Assembly: GCA_023269585.1 (NCBI GenBank)
Contig: JAHFTC010000010.1
Coordinates: 1-57,495 of the forward strand
Direction of reading: 5' to 3'
DNA: 57,495 bases
Source: Opitutaceae bacterium
Lineage (GTDB): Bacteria; Verrucomicrobiota; Verrucomicrobiia; Opitutales; Opitutaceae
A program made the translations under genes and the position numbers. The notes below the pieces were generated by a model that did not search any database, was not told the DNA's origin, and saw only the letters and a list, made by a program, of their open reading frames with translations. Of the stretch, positions 28,895 through 36,945 are shown piece by piece (the stretch's first letter is position 1; every line of letters begins with the position of its first letter).

Positions 28895-29893
28895 TCAACC
28901 TGGGCGTTCCATCCCGGCGAGTTCGGCCAAAGCGGCGGTGCGCACGGGCTCGGGCATCGTGCCGACCTCAAACCCGTTCCGCGCCAACTGCACCAGTTCG
29001 GCGCCACTGAAACCCGCCTCGTTGGCCAGACCCTCGTACTCGTCGGTCAGTGTGTTGCCGAAGATGAGCGGATCGTCGGTGCTGATCGTGCACCGCACCC
29101 CGGCGGCGAGCAGGTGGCGCAACGGATGGGCGCGTAGCGATGACACCACACCAAGCTTCACATTGCTGATCGGCGTGATGTCGAGAGTCACGCCCTCTCG
29201 CGCCAGCAACGCCACCACCGCTGGATCGTCCACCGCCCGGACCCCGTGTTGGACCCGTCGCACGCCGAGCCGCTCGACCGCGAGACGCACGTTCGCCGCC
29301 CCGCCGAACTCTCCCGCGTGCGCCTTCATCTCCTTGCCCGCCGCGCGCGCACGGCGCCAGACGTCGACCGTCCAATCCTCGAGCGGAAGCGCCTCGTGCC
29401 CGTGCAGGTCAAACCCCGCCAGCCAGCGCCAACGCAGGGCATCGGCGATCACCGCCGGCATCGGGCCCGCGTAACAGTCGCGCACGAGCCCGGCGAAGAC
29501 CCGCACCGTCAGGCCCGGCGGCGCCGCCTCGAGGATCGCCTGCAGGATCGCTTCCCCACGGTCGGCGATGAACTCCACGATCGGCAGGTGGAAGCTGATC
29601 TCGACATAGCGCACGTTCTGCTCCGCCAGCCGTCGAAACACCACGGCGGCCGCCTCATGGTACCGCGCCGCCGAGACGAACCAAGGCGAGAGCAGCCCGA
29701 TGATCAGCTGGTCGAACTCCGCGAAGCTGCCGAATCGGAAGTCGGGCGCCCACGACGCCGGTGGCGCCGCGAACTTCGTCGCATCGAGCCGCTGGAGAAG
29801 TTCGTAGGGCAGCGCGCCCTCGAGATGCAGGTGCGTCTCCGTCTTCGGCAGCCGCCGGACGAAGGCGCGCAGGTCGTCGGGATGTTCACGCAT
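28895..29893 (-). CDS. add: adenosine deaminase family protein
   Basis: 332-residue amidohydrolase. Metal and substrate motifs: THLHLEGA with His21/His23, KAHAGEFGG (~189-197) with the catalytic HAGE, VQHGVRAVDD, and STDDPLIFGNTL (~270-281). These fit enzymes deaminating adenosine to inosine in purine salvage; related enzymes act on adenine or aminodeoxyfutalosine, and the window offers no context to separate them. ATG at 29891-29893. Confidence 0.85.
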   Translation of the reverse strand: MREHPDDLRAFVRRLPKTETHLHLEGALPYELLQRLDATKFAAPPASWAPDFRFGSFAEFDQLIIGLLSPWFVSAARYHEAAAVVFRRLAEQNVRYVEISFHLPIVEFIADRGEAILQAILEAAPPGLTVRVFAGLVRDCYAGPMPAVIADALRWRWLAGFDLHGHEALPLEDWTVDVWRRARAAGKEMKAHAGEFGGAANVRLAVERLGVRRVQHGVRAVDDPAVVALLAREGVTLDITPISNVKLGVVSSLRAHPLRHLLAAGVRCTISTDDPLIFGNTLTDEYEGLANEAGFSGAELVQLARNGFEVGTMPEPVRTAALAELAGMERPG

Positions 29894-30113
29894 GAGCCGA
29901 TTTCAACCCGCCGCACCGGCCCGGGCAAGCGCGCAGCGGACCGCCGCATCTTGTATCCGATAATCACAGTACAATGCGGAACGGGTGACGAGGGCGAAAA
30001 TTTCTCGCGACTCGGTATTTACTTTCCCGGCCAAGTCGTCTTGTCTCGGGCCTGCCCCGGTCAGGATCCCTTGGCGGGGCTAGTTCACCCTCAACCGATA
30101 ATATCCATAGATC

Positions 30114-30200
30114 ATGGCCAAGAAATCGCCCAAGACCGCTGCTCCCAAGAAAACCGCCGCCAAGAAGGCTCCCGCCAAGAAGGCCGCGAAGAAGAAGTGA
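30114..30200 (+). CDS. 28-residue lysine-rich histone H1-like peptide
   Basis: A very short ORF encodes a peptide of Lys, Ala and Pro with two Thr and one Ser: it starts MAKKSPKTAAPKK and ends in repeated AKK units. Eleven or more lysines in 28 residues and the (P/A)AKK periodicity match the C-terminal tails of eukaryotic H1 and of chlamydial Hc1/Hc2-like proteins, so nucleoid or RNA binding is plausible. Support for reality: it sits alone in a ~410-bp gap, and a strong terminator begins 32 bp after its stop. There is no clear Shine-Dalgarno; the leader contains GATAAT ~15 bp upstream. Confidence 0.7.
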   Translation: MAKKSPKTAAPKKTAAKKAPAKKAAKKK

Positions 30201-30232
30201 TCGGCCGGGCCTCACGCCCGACCTGCAATTGA

Positions 30233-30264
30233 AACCCGGCGACGTAAAACGCGCCGGGTTTTTT
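30233..30264 (+). terminator. rho-independent terminator of the histone-like gene
   Basis: Perfect 9-bp stem AACCCGGCG / CGCCGGGTT with a 10-nt loop, followed by an uninterrupted T run of six in total. Its orientation matches the small lysine-rich ORF. Confidence 0.92.
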
Positions 30265-30303
30265 CATGCCCGCCGCCGGCGGGCGGCGCGCCCCGCCACG
30301 CCA

Positions 30304-30657
30304 TCAGAGGATGCGCTCGTCCTTGAGCTTGGCCGCCAGTTCGGGGGCCTCCTGCTGCAGGATCTTCTTCAGGCCGTTGCGCCGGCGCTTCTCGAGATAG
30401 AGCGCCAGCGGCATGACGAGGAGCGCGTAGAGGAAGAGCCCGATGCGGCCCATCACGTCCAGCGCCGCCCGGTCCTTCGCCGCGGTGAGCGCATTCGCCA
30501 GCAGCACCAGGCTCGCGAGCCCGAAGAGCCCCACCGCGATCATGAACCAGGGCGGAGGCTGGCAGCGGCGCCGGTGGGCTTCCCAGCGTTGCGCGTCCTG
30601 CTCGTCGCGGGCGCGCCGCGTGGCGAGTTCGTCGAGGATCTCTTTTGCGTTGCCCAT
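30304..30657 (-). CDS. small two-helix membrane protein, unknown function
   Basis: 117 residues: a charged N-terminal helix (AKEILDELATRRARDEQDAQ), two membrane segments (~36-56 and ~70-88), and a basic, amphipathic C-terminus (LEKRRRNGLKKILQQEAPEL). No family recognised. It lies 28 bp after the interrupted aminopeptidase gene on the same strand and could be its operon partner. Confidence 0.6.
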   Translation of the reverse strand: MGNAKEILDELATRRARDEQDAQRWEAHRRRCQPPPWFMIAVGLFGLASLVLLANALTAAKDRAALDVMGRIGLFLYALLVMPLALYLEKRRRNGLKKILQQEAPELAAKLKDERIL

Positions 30658-30685
30658 GGCGAGGTCCGCGATGGCGCGGGGCCGC

Positions 30686-31807
30686 TCACTGCCCGCCGAG
30701 GAGGTATTCGGGATTCAGTTTCTCGAGCGCCTTCACCACGAAGCGGCCGTCCTTGCGGATGAGCTTCCCGTCGAAGCGGATCTCGCCACCGCCGCACTCC
30801 GGACGCTGGATCGAGACGAGATCCCAGTGCACCTGCGAACGGTTGCCGTTGTCGGCGTCGCCGTAGGCCTGGCCGGGGGTGAAGTGGAAGGAGCCGGCGA
30901 TCTTCTCGTCGAACAGGATGTCGCGCATCGGCTGCTGGATGTGCGGGTTGAATCCGAGGGCGAACTCGCCCACGTAGCGCGCGCCGGCATCCGAGTCGAA
31001 GATCGCGTTGAGGCGCCGGTTGTCGCCGCTGCAGGTCGCCTCGACGATGCGTCCCTTCCTGAAGACGAGCCGCACGCCGGAAAACTCCACGCCCTGGTAG
31101 ACCGAGGCGGTGTTGTAGGTGATCTCGCCCTCGACGCTGTCCTTCACCGGGCAGGAGAAGACCTCGCCGTCCGGAATGTTGCGCAGCCCGCCGCACGGCA
31201 CGGCCCCGATGCCCTTGATCGAGAAACGCAGGTCGGTGCCCGGGCCCTTGATCTCCACGCGGTCGGTGCGCTACATGAGCTTCTTCAGCGCCGCCATGCC
31301 GGGCCGCATGCGCGCGTAATCGAGCGTGCACACGCGGAAATAGAAGTCCTCGAACTGCTCGGTGCTCATGCCGGCCTGCTGCGCCATCGCGGACGTCGGC
31401 CAGCGCAGCACCACCCACTTGGTCTTCTCCACGCGCCAGTTCAGCACCGGTCGCATGAGGCCGTTGACGAGCTGCATCCGATCCGCGGGCACATCGGACG
31501 CCTCGAAGATGTTGTCGGAGCCGCGCAGCGCGATGTAGGCGTCCATCTTCTTCATCCGCACGAGTTCGGTCTCGGCCGCGGTCGCGTACTGGTCCTTTTC
31601 GGCTCCGCGCAGGAGCTCGCGGGTGACGCGCGCCCGGTGCAGCTGCACATACGGGAACGCACCGCGCGCCCGGGCCGCGCGCACGAGCGCGATGACCATC
31701 TGCTCGGGCACGTCGAAGGCGTCGATCAGCACGCGCTCGCCCTGGGCGAGCGAGGTGGAGAAACGGGTGAGAACGTCGGCGAGTTTCGCGAAGCGGGGAT
31801 CGTTCAT
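30686..31807 (-). pseudogene. M29-family aminopeptidase gene with in-frame amber stop
   Basis: The frame from ATG 31805-31807 encodes the N-terminal 178 residues of a thermophilic-type (AmpS/AmpT, M29) aminopeptidase. It stops at TAG (31271-31273), then continues in the same frame for 194 more codons ([20 protein letters not shown]... [11 protein letters not shown]), which carry the metal-binding half. Full length, ~373 codons, equals the family norm. Only the stop spoils it; a single base change from GAG or CAG would explain it. Without the C-terminal half the protein would have no metal ligands. Alternatives are sequencing error or stop-codon readthrough. Confidence 0.8.
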
Positions 31808-31849
31808 GCGGCCATGTTGCGCAGGCCGGTCGCGCTGTCCAGCCCCCCC

Positions 31850-31876
31850 AATCCGCATTCCGCAATCCGCAATCGG
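31850..31876. repeat. AATCCGCA-type short tandem element, copy 1
   Basis: Three imperfect units of (A)ATCCGCA / ATTCCGC in a row between two genes. The reverse-complement type recurs at 41831-41861 after leuS. Confidence 0.6.
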
Positions 31877-31947
31877 CACTGCTTGGCTTCCCTTCGGCTG
31901 CAACTCTGCCGGGCTCCGCTCCGTCGGCACCGTGTTCTCCGCTCCGC

Positions 31948-32829
31948 TTAAAACAACTCCGGCTGCTCGTAACGGCGTCGCGCCTCCTCGGCGGCCGTGC
32001 GCATCTCGTACTCTTCGAGGAAACCGATCACCTCGCCCACGCACACCGAGCCCGGCGCCGCCACCGGCCGCGGCAGCGCCGTGTTCAGCGTCGTGAGTTT
32101 CAGGTTGCGCCGCAGATCCTCCGCGCGCGCCGCCACCACCTCGCGGAAACGCTCCGGCTTCAGCTCCGCCGCGTGCGCGAGCACGCCCTCGAGCGAACCG
32201 AACGCCTCCAGCCACTTCGCCGCGGTCTTCGGCCCCACGCCGTCGAGCCCGGGGATGTTGTCCGACGTGTCGCCCACGAGCGCCAGCAAGTCGGCGATCT
32301 GCCGCGGCGGCACCCCGAACTTCTCCTGCACCCCCGCCGCATCCATCGTGCGCCAGCCGGCCTTCGGGTTGCCCGGCGGCGGCGGATTCAGAATCTTGAT
32401 GCGCTCGCCCACGATCTGCGCGAAATCCTTGTCGGCGCTCACGATCAGCGCCTCGTGCCCCTCGGCCGCGACCGCCACCGCCTGCGCGGCGAGCAGGTCG
32501 TCGCTCTCCACCCCGTCGCGCTCGAACCCCACGAAGCCCAGCGCCCGCGTGAGTCTCTTCAACGGCTCGATCTGCTGACGCAGCGCCACCGGCATCTCCT
32601 CGCGTTGCGCCTTGTACTCGGGCAACAGCGCCAACCGGTCCTGCGCCCCGCCAAGGTCGAAGAACACCACGCACGCCTCGGGCCGCTCCTGGTCCGTCAG
32701 CCGCCACAACGTCTTCACCCAGCCGTGCAGCGCGTTGGTCGGAAACCCGTCCTTGCGGGTCAGGTCCGGGATCGCGTGGAACGCGCGGTACGCGAGATTG
32801 AAGCCGTCGACGAGCAGCCATTTTGCCAT
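31948..32829 (-). CDS. 5'-3' exonuclease (PolI N-terminal/FEN-like)
   Basis: 293 residues. Acidic metal ligands are visible in [43 protein letters not shown] and [18 protein letters not shown]; the last is the helix-3-turn-helix of flap endonucleases. The protein lacks any polymerase domain, so it is a stand-alone paralogue or supplement to PolA, acting on 5' flaps or RNA primers. Start ATG 32827-32829. It lies 140 bp upstream of the aminopeptidase start on the same strand. Confidence 0.88.
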   Translation of the reverse strand: MAKWLLVDGFNLAYRAFHAIPDLTRKDGFPTNALHGWVKTLWRLTDQERPEACVVFFDLGGAQDRLALLPEYKAQREEMPVALRQQIEPLKRLTRALGFVGFERDGVESDDLLAAQAVAVAAEGHEALIVSADKDFAQIVGERIKILNPPPPGNPKAGWRTMDAAGVQEKFGVPPRQIADLLALVGDTSDNIPGLDGVGPKTAAKWLEAFGSLEGVLAHAAELKPERFREVVAARAEDLRRNLKLTTLNTALPRPVAAPGSVCVGEVIGFLEEYEMRTAAEEARRRYEQPELF

Positions 32830-33108
32830 GCCGCGACTCTGCGGCCCGCCGCCGAAAAGAGAAGCTCGGCTTTCGCGCTCCCGCTACCGCGTCCGCAGTT
32901 GCCCCCCCGGAGAATCGTCCTTCCGCCTGCCGGCAGGACGTTCTGCCGAACGGCCGAATGGGCGCGCCGCGCAGACGGACGGCCCGGCGGTCCGTCCCTC
33001 CCCCAATCGCGGCACCCACGACTCAGGTTCAGCCGGAACGCCCCGCCCCTTCCTCCGCAATTCGCATCCATTGGCCGCCACCCGCAGTCCTCCCCGCGTA
33101 TCCACGCA

Positions 33109-33135
33109 TCATGTCAACTATTGGTTGACATGATC
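33109..33135. promoter_or_regulatory. perfect 11-bp inverted repeat, operator-like
   Basis: Arms ATCATGTCAAC and GTTGACATGAT are exact reverse complements around TATTG. It is A/T-rich in a GC-rich setting and is not followed by a T run, so it looks like a dimeric regulator site rather than a terminator. It lies 280 bp upstream of the exonuclease start; no regulator gene is adjacent. Confidence 0.6.
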
Positions 33136-33188
33136 CCCCTCCACCGCCCAGCCGTGCTCATGCCATTGCCGCGCGCCAACAAGAGATA

Positions 33189-33253
33189 GGGCTCGCACCG
33201 AGGGTGACGCTGTAGGCCAGCGTGCTTGCACGCGCTTTTCAGAGCGCGAGCCC
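33189..33253 (+). repeat. GTAG-headed REP-like hairpin enclosed in a 9-bp outer stem
   Basis: GTAG at 33212-33215 precedes the hairpin GCGTGC-TT-GCACGC (33220-33233). Outer arms AGGGCTCGC (33189-33197) and GCGAGCCCT (33245-33253) are exact complements, making a cruciform-capable unit. Confidence 0.65.
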
Positions 33254-33350
33254 TTCGACCCGCTCAAAACAAAACGAAGCCGCACGCTCGCTGACCGTCG
33301 CGGCAATCGAATCGTCACGGCTCGCCGGCGCCGCCGACCACGCGCGGAGG

Positions 33351-33411
33351 CGATCAGCCGGAGCCGCACCATCGATGGTTCTCCCATTGGCGAACCGCAT
33401 CAGTGGTTCAA
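33351..33411 (+). repeat. structured intergenic repeat, copy 1
   Basis: Begins CGATCAGCCGGAGCC and ends CATCAGTGGTTCAA; a central stem pairs GGTTCTCC (33377-33384) with GGCGAACC (33389-33396) with one mismatch. Copy 2 is at 44821 with a compensated stem. Confidence 0.75.
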
Positions 33412-33508
33412 CCCTCCGACTCCAACGCCTCGCCTTCACCCCTTTCGTAATTTGCGTCCATCCGCGGTTCCACTTCTCCGCGCCGACCCTCCGCGCTCCT
33501 CGACCACT

Positions 33509-35470
33509 TCACCGTTGCGGCTTCCCCTCTTTCGCCGTCTTCACCTCCACTCTCTCCGGCTCCGGCGCCAGCACCTCCACCGGACGCGCCGGCGTCGCCG
33601 CCACGTACTGCCGCAACCCGCCGCCGGGACTCACCAACCGCGCCGTCACGAAGATCAGTAGGTTCCGCTTCGTCGCGCCCTCGCCGCTCGAACGGAACAA
33701 ACGCCCCACTGCCGGCAGGTCGCCGAGCAACGGTACCTTGTCGCGCACCTTCTTCGTCTCCTCGCGCGTGAGCCCGCCCATCACCAATGTCGCGCCGTCC
33801 CATAACGTCACTCGCGTGCTCACCGCGCGGCGCGAGAAGATCGGCTGGTAGAAGCCGGAGGGGATCGTGACCGTCTTCCCGCCCGACACCGCCAGGCTCG
33901 GTCCCCCGTACTCGACGAAGCCCTCGAACTCTGTCACCACCGGATGGAGATCCAGCGTGATGCTCCGCGCGTCCTCCTCGACGGTCGGCTTCACCGCCAG
34001 CTCCACGCCCACGTTCTCCGTCGTGAAATCCTGCGGCGTGCCCGCCGTGATCGTCACGCCCGCCGAGCTCGAATTCTCGCCCCCGCCCGACTGCCCCACC
34101 TGACTCTGGATCTGTCCGTACTGCCGCGGGTACCGCAGTTGTCGCGCCACCGTGATGCTCGCCGGATGGCCCGACAGCACCGTCACCTTGGGGGCGCTGA
34201 GCAGATCACTGCCCTGTTTCTGCGAGAGTGCCCGCACCGTCGCACTCACATCGAACTCCCCGATGAAGCCGCTGATCTGCGCCAGCGGTGCCGTGCCCGC
34301 GCCGAGCGGCACGGTCCCCGGCAACACCGGCGCCGTCACGTTCGCCACCGAAGCCCCGTCGATCTGGATCGCGCTGCCGCTGGCGCTCCCGCCGAACGCG
34401 CCCGCCACGCCGCGATTGCCCGATTGGTAGAGTTCGCGCGGGTTGCCGGTCACCGGATCGATCCGCCGCGAGGCGTTCCAGTTCACGCCGAGTTCCTCCA
34501 GCGCGCCGTCCTCCACCTCGAGAAACTTCGCCTCGATCTCCACCTGCCGCACCGCCATGTACCGCGTGATGATCGTTCGGATGCGCGCGAGGTTGCGCGG
34601 CGTCTGCGTCACCAGCAACGCCGAGCCGTCGAACACCACGCTGCTGCCTTCAACCCCGTCGAACTTCACCCCCGCCTGTTGCAGAAACGCCTGCAACGCC
34701 GCGGAATCCGCGCGGCACCCGCCCGTGGTTCCCGCCTCCCCGCTCGCCCCGCCCTCTGCCTTCGCGCCGCCCGCCGCAGCCATCCGCGCCACGATCGCGG
34801 GAGAGAGTGGCAGTACCACCGTCTCCAAGGTCGTGCGCTCGCCGCCGGGCCGGATCACGACCGCATCCGCCTGCACCTCGTAGCAATAGCCCGTTGCCTC
34901 CGTCACAAAATCCAGCACGCGCCGCAACGACAGGTCGCGCACCGTCAGCTGCACCGCTGGATTCGCGTTCGTCGGGTCGAGCAGCACGAGGTTCAGCCCG
35001 CGATTGCCCTTCGCCCCCTCGCGCTCCGCCGCCAGCGTGCCGAGCGTGGCCAGCGCGCTCGACAGGCTCGCCCCGGAGAAGCTCACCTCCGGCAGCACGA
35101 TCGCCTCCAGCCGCCGCGCCAATGCCGCCGCCGGCCCCGCGTCGCGCGGCTCCTGCGCCGTCGCCTCCACCACAACCGGCGCCTGACTCCACGCTTCGGC
35201 GACACTGCCGAGCATCTCCTCGCGCGTCCGCCACCGCGCGCCCCTGCCTGCTTCGTCGGCGCGCGCGAGGAAACCTGCGGCCTCCGTGTTGCCGGCCTCC
35301 CGCGCCAGCACCTCGCGGTACGCCGCCGCCGCGGCCTCCGTCTCGCCCGCGAGCAGTCGGCTCCGCGCCCGCAGGAGCAACAGGTCCACCGAATCGCCGT
35401 CCGCGGCCAGCAGCCGCATCGCCGCCGCCAACGCCGCGCCAAAGGTCCCCAACCCTCTTCCGGTTTTCAT
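33509..35470 (-). CDS. type IV pilus-like secretin (Amuc_1098/PilQ-GspD family)
   Basis: 653 residues. A short signal-like N-terminus is followed by a TPR-like segment (~30-75), an STN-type beta domain (LSLRRVLDFVTEATGYCYEV), an N1-like region (VRQVEIEAKFLEVEDGALEE), and the secretin domain with LSAPKVTVLSGHPASI, KPTVEEDARSITLDL and the closing VPLLGDLPAVGRLFRS. It forms the outer-membrane pore of a pilus or secretion system. ATG at 35468-35470 is 14 bp after the upstream gene's stop. Order in transcription is PilM/N-like, Amuc_1100-like, secretin, as in the Akkermansia muciniphila pilus locus. Confidence 0.85.
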   Translation of the reverse strand: MKTGRGLGTFGAALAAAMRLLAADGDSVDLLLLRARSRLLAGETEAAAAAYREVLAREAGNTEAAGFLARADEAGRGARWRTREEMLGSVAEAWSQAPVVVEATAQEPRDAGPAAALARRLEAIVLPEVSFSGASLSSALATLGTLAAEREGAKGNRGLNLVLLDPTNANPAVQLTVRDLSLRRVLDFVTEATGYCYEVQADAVVIRPGGERTTLETVVLPLSPAIVARMAAAGGAKAEGGASGEAGTTGGCRADSAALQAFLQQAGVKFDGVEGSSVVFDGSALLVTQTPRNLARIRTIITRYMAVRQVEIEAKFLEVEDGALEELGVNWNASRRIDPVTGNPRELYQSGNRGVAGAFGGSASGSAIQIDGASVANVTAPVLPGTVPLGAGTAPLAQISGFIGEFDVSATVRALSQKQGSDLLSAPKVTVLSGHPASITVARQLRYPRQYGQIQSQVGQSGGGENSSSAGVTITAGTPQDFTTENVGVELAVKPTVEEDARSITLDLHPVVTEFEGFVEYGGPSLAVSGGKTVTIPSGFYQPIFSRRAVSTRVTLWDGATLVMGGLTREETKKVRDKVPLLGDLPAVGRLFRSSGEGATKRNLLIFVTARLVSPGGGLRQYVAATPARPVEVLAPEPERVEVKTAKEGKPQR

Positions 35471-35484
35471 AGAAATTCTCGGGC

Positions 35485-36945
35485 TCACTGCGCCGCAACC
35501 GCCAGCGTTCGCCGCTCGGCGGGTCGCCCGTTCGCCGCCATTCGCGTGACCTCCGCCGTCGCCGTCTCCGGCGAGACCACGCCGATCGTATAGCGATCCC
35601 CGTTGGCCTCCACCGTGCCGCCTTCGGCGACCTCCACCGGCTCCGACCGTCCGTGGACTCGCAGCACCGCCGCACCGCGCGTCGGGTCGGCGCCTCCCGC
35701 CGTACCGAGCTCGACCGGGACGGTCTCCGCCGGATCGTGCAACGTCGCCCGCACCCGCCGCCCGCCGTCCGCTCCGCGTCCAAAATCCACCGCCACCAAC
35801 TCCAGCCCACTGGCCGGGTCGCGCGCGCCGATCCGCAGCAGCGCCCCGCGGCGGGTGGCCGCCTCCTCGAGCAGCACCGCCGGCGACTCCGCGCCGCCGA
35901 CATGCCCCACCAGACGCCACCGGTACGGCACCCGCCGCACCGCCAGAAGCGCCACCCCAAAGTCCGCGCTCCCCCAACTCTCGTCTTTCTCCAACGCCTC
36001 CACCCGCCCCGAACGCCGCTCCCGGCCGTCCTCCGCCGGCGCCATCGCAAACAACCCGCCACCGCGTCCGCCGGCAGGGCTCCGCCACGGCGGCGGCTCC
36101 CCCGCGCGCGCCGTGGACTCGGCCCCCGTGCCACCCGCCACTGCGACCGCCTCCAGCGTAACCGTGAACCGGCGACTGGCGCGCGTTCCGTGTTGCGCCG
36201 TCCCCCGCGCCGCCTTGTCTTCGCCGGGTTCAGCCGCCACCTCGCGCACCACCAGCGCCGACTCCCCGGCGAGACGGTTCAGAAACCCCCGCAGGCACGC
36301 GGTCGTCCCGACAAACGCCACCCGCATCGCCTGCGTCTCCACGAGGCCGGGCAGGCGCAACGAGCGCGCCGCCGGCCAGACGCACCACTCGCCGTCCCGC
36401 GCCGCCGCCTCCGGCTGCGGGTTCTCGCGCCACACCCCGACCAACCGTCCGGGCTCCGAGGCAAACAACGCCTGCAGCACTCGTTCAAGCGTCCGCTGCT
36501 GTGTTCGGACTGTGAGCACGACGGCCGCCGCCGGGGCGGTCTGCGCGTGTTGTGCAAAGCCGAAGGCCTCGCCCTTGGCCAGCGCCACGCCCGCGGCAGC
36601 CGCCTGCGCCCGCATCCGCTCCCGGAACGCGACCAGCTCCGCGTACGCCTCGAGACGGTCGCCCGGGGCCGCGGTCTCAGCGAAATCTGGCCAGTTCATC
36701 CGCGCCTGCCGCAACTGCTCCCGGGCCCGCTCCAGCGCCACCCCGGCGGCAGCGATCAACTCCGGCCGCGCCTGGGGGGCGAGCAGCTCCATCCGCAGCC
36801 GCGCGCAATCGGCTTCTGCCGCGCGCCAGCGACCCGCCTGCCGCACCGCTTCGATCGCTCCGCCGCCGGCCGCGACCACCAGCACGGCCCCCAGTGCCCA
36901 GAATCCCGGATACACCCGCACCCGCGCGGGAAGACGCAGACTCAT
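35485..36945 (-). CDS. Amuc_1100-like pilus-associated protein (possible fusion with Amuc_1099-like region)
   Basis: 486 residues. An N-terminal membrane helix (YPGFWALGAVLVVAAGGGAIEA) is followed by a long coiled-coil stretch (~35-110) and a ferredoxin-like periplasmic half (~150-290), the PilO-like plan of Amuc_1100, the Akkermansia surface protein. A Gly/Arg-rich linker leads to a second beta-rich part (~320-486: VPYRWRLVGHVGG..., VEANGDRYTIGVVSPETA), which may be the Amuc_1099-type component joined here. Family assignment rests mainly on gene order and topology. The start overlaps the pilM-like stop by four bases (ATGA). Confidence 0.65.
   Translation of the reverse strand: MSLRLPARVRVYPGFWALGAVLVVAAGGGAIEAVRQAGRWRAAEADCARLRMELLAPQARPELIAAAGVALERAREQLRQARMNWPDFAETAAPGDRLEAYAELVAFRERMRAQAAAAGVALAKGEAFGFAQHAQTAPAAAVVLTVRTQQRTLERVLQALFASEPGRLVGVWRENPQPEAAARDGEWCVWPAARSLRLPGLVETQAMRVAFVGTTACLRGFLNRLAGESALVVREVAAEPGEDKAARGTAQHGTRASRRFTVTLEAVAVAGGTGAESTARAGEPPPWRSPAGGRGGGLFAMAPAEDGRERRSGRVEALEKDESWGSADFGVALLAVRRVPYRWRLVGHVGGAESPAVLLEEAATRRGALLRIGARDPASGLELVAVDFGRGADGGRRVRATLHDPAETVPVELGTAGGADPTRGAAVLRVHGRSEPVEVAEGGTVEANGDRYTIGVVSPETATAEVTRMAANGRPAERRTLAVAAQ

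Larger units (their letters stand above)
32830..33508. other. gene-free, repeat-rich interval
   Basis: About 680 bp between the exonuclease start and the secretin stop. It contains a 27-bp near-perfect palindrome (33109), a REP-like hairpin enclosed by 9-bp inverted arms (33189-33253) and one copy of a structured repeat (33351), listed separately. No ORF here has convincing coding character. The stretch 32830-33100 shows only GC-rich sequence with a degenerate hairpin near 32975-33000. Confidence 0.6.

Noticed and set aside
33125-33160. TTGACA in the palindrome as a promoter -35 box
   Set aside because: No acceptable -10 hexamer follows at 16-18 bp and no gene lies downstream on that strand.
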